Source of the DNA: Parafilimonas sp.
GTDB taxonomy: Bacteria; Bacteroidota; Bacteroidia; Chitinophagales; Chitinophagaceae
Length of the DNA stretch: 6,201 nucleotides
Direction of reading: 5' to 3'
NCBI GenBank assembly: GCA_023251275.1
Contig: JAHEZC010000172.1
Location: 1-6,201, forward strand
The notes below the pieces were generated by a model that ran no database searches, had not been told where the DNA came from, and saw only the letters and a program-made list of their open reading frames with translations. The position numbers and the translations under genes are program-made. Positions 5,756 to 6,201 of this stretch are shown here, piece after piece (position 1 is the first letter of the stretch; each line of letters begins with the position of its first letter).

Positions 5756-6201
5756 ATGATACAACGTGCAGCAACAAAAAGTAAAGCAGGTAACAAAAAA
5801 ATAAATATTGATCCGCTTCATGATTCCATCCTTGTAAAAGGCGCAAGGATGCATAACCTGAAAAATATTACAGTTGAATTTCCGCGCAATAAGCTGATTG
5901 TCGTCACAGGAGTTTCAGGGAGCGGTAAATCATCACTCACCATTGATACTTTATTTGCTGAAGGGCAGTGCCGCTATGCAGAAAGCCTGAGCGCTTATGC
6001 AAGGCAATTCATGGCACGCATGGTAAAACCCGACGTTGACTATATCAAAGGATTATGCCCGGCCATTGCTATTGAACAAAAAGTTGTTACACGTACACCA
6101 CGCAGCACTGTAGGCAGCATGACGGAAATTTATGATTATCTCCGTTTGTTATATGCACGTATTGGCAAAACTATTTCCCCGGTCAGCGGACGCGAAGTGA
6201 A
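5756..6201 (+). CDS. uvrA: Excinuclease ABC subunit A (UvrA), N-terminal part
   Basis: UvrA is the damage-sensing ATPase of nucleotide excision repair and loads UvrB onto damaged DNA in the cytoplasm. Only the first 148 residues of a protein usually about 940 long are present; the frame runs off the right edge. [14 protein letters not shown] (25-38) opens the first ABC domain, followed by Walker [10 protein letters not shown] (52-60, Lys58). [16 protein letters not shown] (74-89), [19 protein letters not shown] (91-109) and the typical [19 protein letters not shown] stretch (112-130) match the family. The ATG at 5756 is chosen because it gives a short lysine-rich leader before the conserved start; an in-frame stop lies at 5726. 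Cys72 sits where most recalled UvrA sequences have Arg (AEGQRRY). Bacteroidota often carry more than one UvrA, and which paralogue this is cannot be told here. Confidence 0.95.
   Translation, partial: MIQRAATKSKAGNKKINIDPLHDSILVKGARMHNLKNITVEFPRNKLIVVTGVSGSGKSSLTIDTLFAEGQCRYAESLSAYARQFMARMVKPDVDYIKGLCPAIAIEQKVVTRTPRSTVGSMTEIYDYLRLLYARIGKTISPVSGREV

Noticed and set aside
1..6201. Undescribed defence, CRISPR or phage system
   Set aside because: No repeat array, nuclease, toxin, transposase, integrase or phage-like gene is seen; all long frames belong to known families.

Overview
The window looks like chromosomal DNA of a Bacteroidota bacterium, probably close to the Chitinophagaceae. The reasons are moderate-to-low GC, AT-rich leaders without Shine-Dalgarno sequences, -7 boxes of the TAnnTTTG type, and protein sequences that read like that phylum's SGLT-type transporters, DsbD proteins and sigma factors. 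The family assignments come from recalled sequences; no search was run.

Layout: (1) 1-1095, plus strand, the C-terminal two thirds of a sodium/solute symporter of the vSGLT type, cut by the left edge. (2) 1096-1583, a 488-base non-coding stretch with a clear terminator for the symporter, a second terminator-like hairpin pointing the other way, and the purQ promoter just before the next gene. (3) 1584-2243, purQ, the glutaminase subunit of FGAM synthase. (4) 2305-4697, a two-gene operon for moving reducing power to the periplasm: a small secreted DsbD-alpha-like protein, then full-length dsbD, joined by an ATGA overlap and closed by a near-ideal bidirectional terminator. (5) 4743-4898, a short non-coding stretch with a perfect 14-bp inverted repeat. 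(6) 4899-5516, minus strand, an ECF-type sigma factor convergent with dsbD. (7) 5517-5755, a divergent intergenic region. (8) 5756-6201, plus strand, the N-terminus of uvrA, cut by the right edge.

Most genes here are unrelated housekeeping or transport functions. The exception is the dsbD pair. The full-length DsbD keeps the membrane and C-terminal thioredoxin cysteines but has lost both cysteines of its own N-terminal alpha domain. The upstream small protein is a free alpha domain that keeps a C-x4-C pair. The likely reading is that the output domain of the electron relay has moved to a separate periplasmic protein. I found no CRISPR array, tRNA, rRNA, transposase, phage gene or recognisable defence system.
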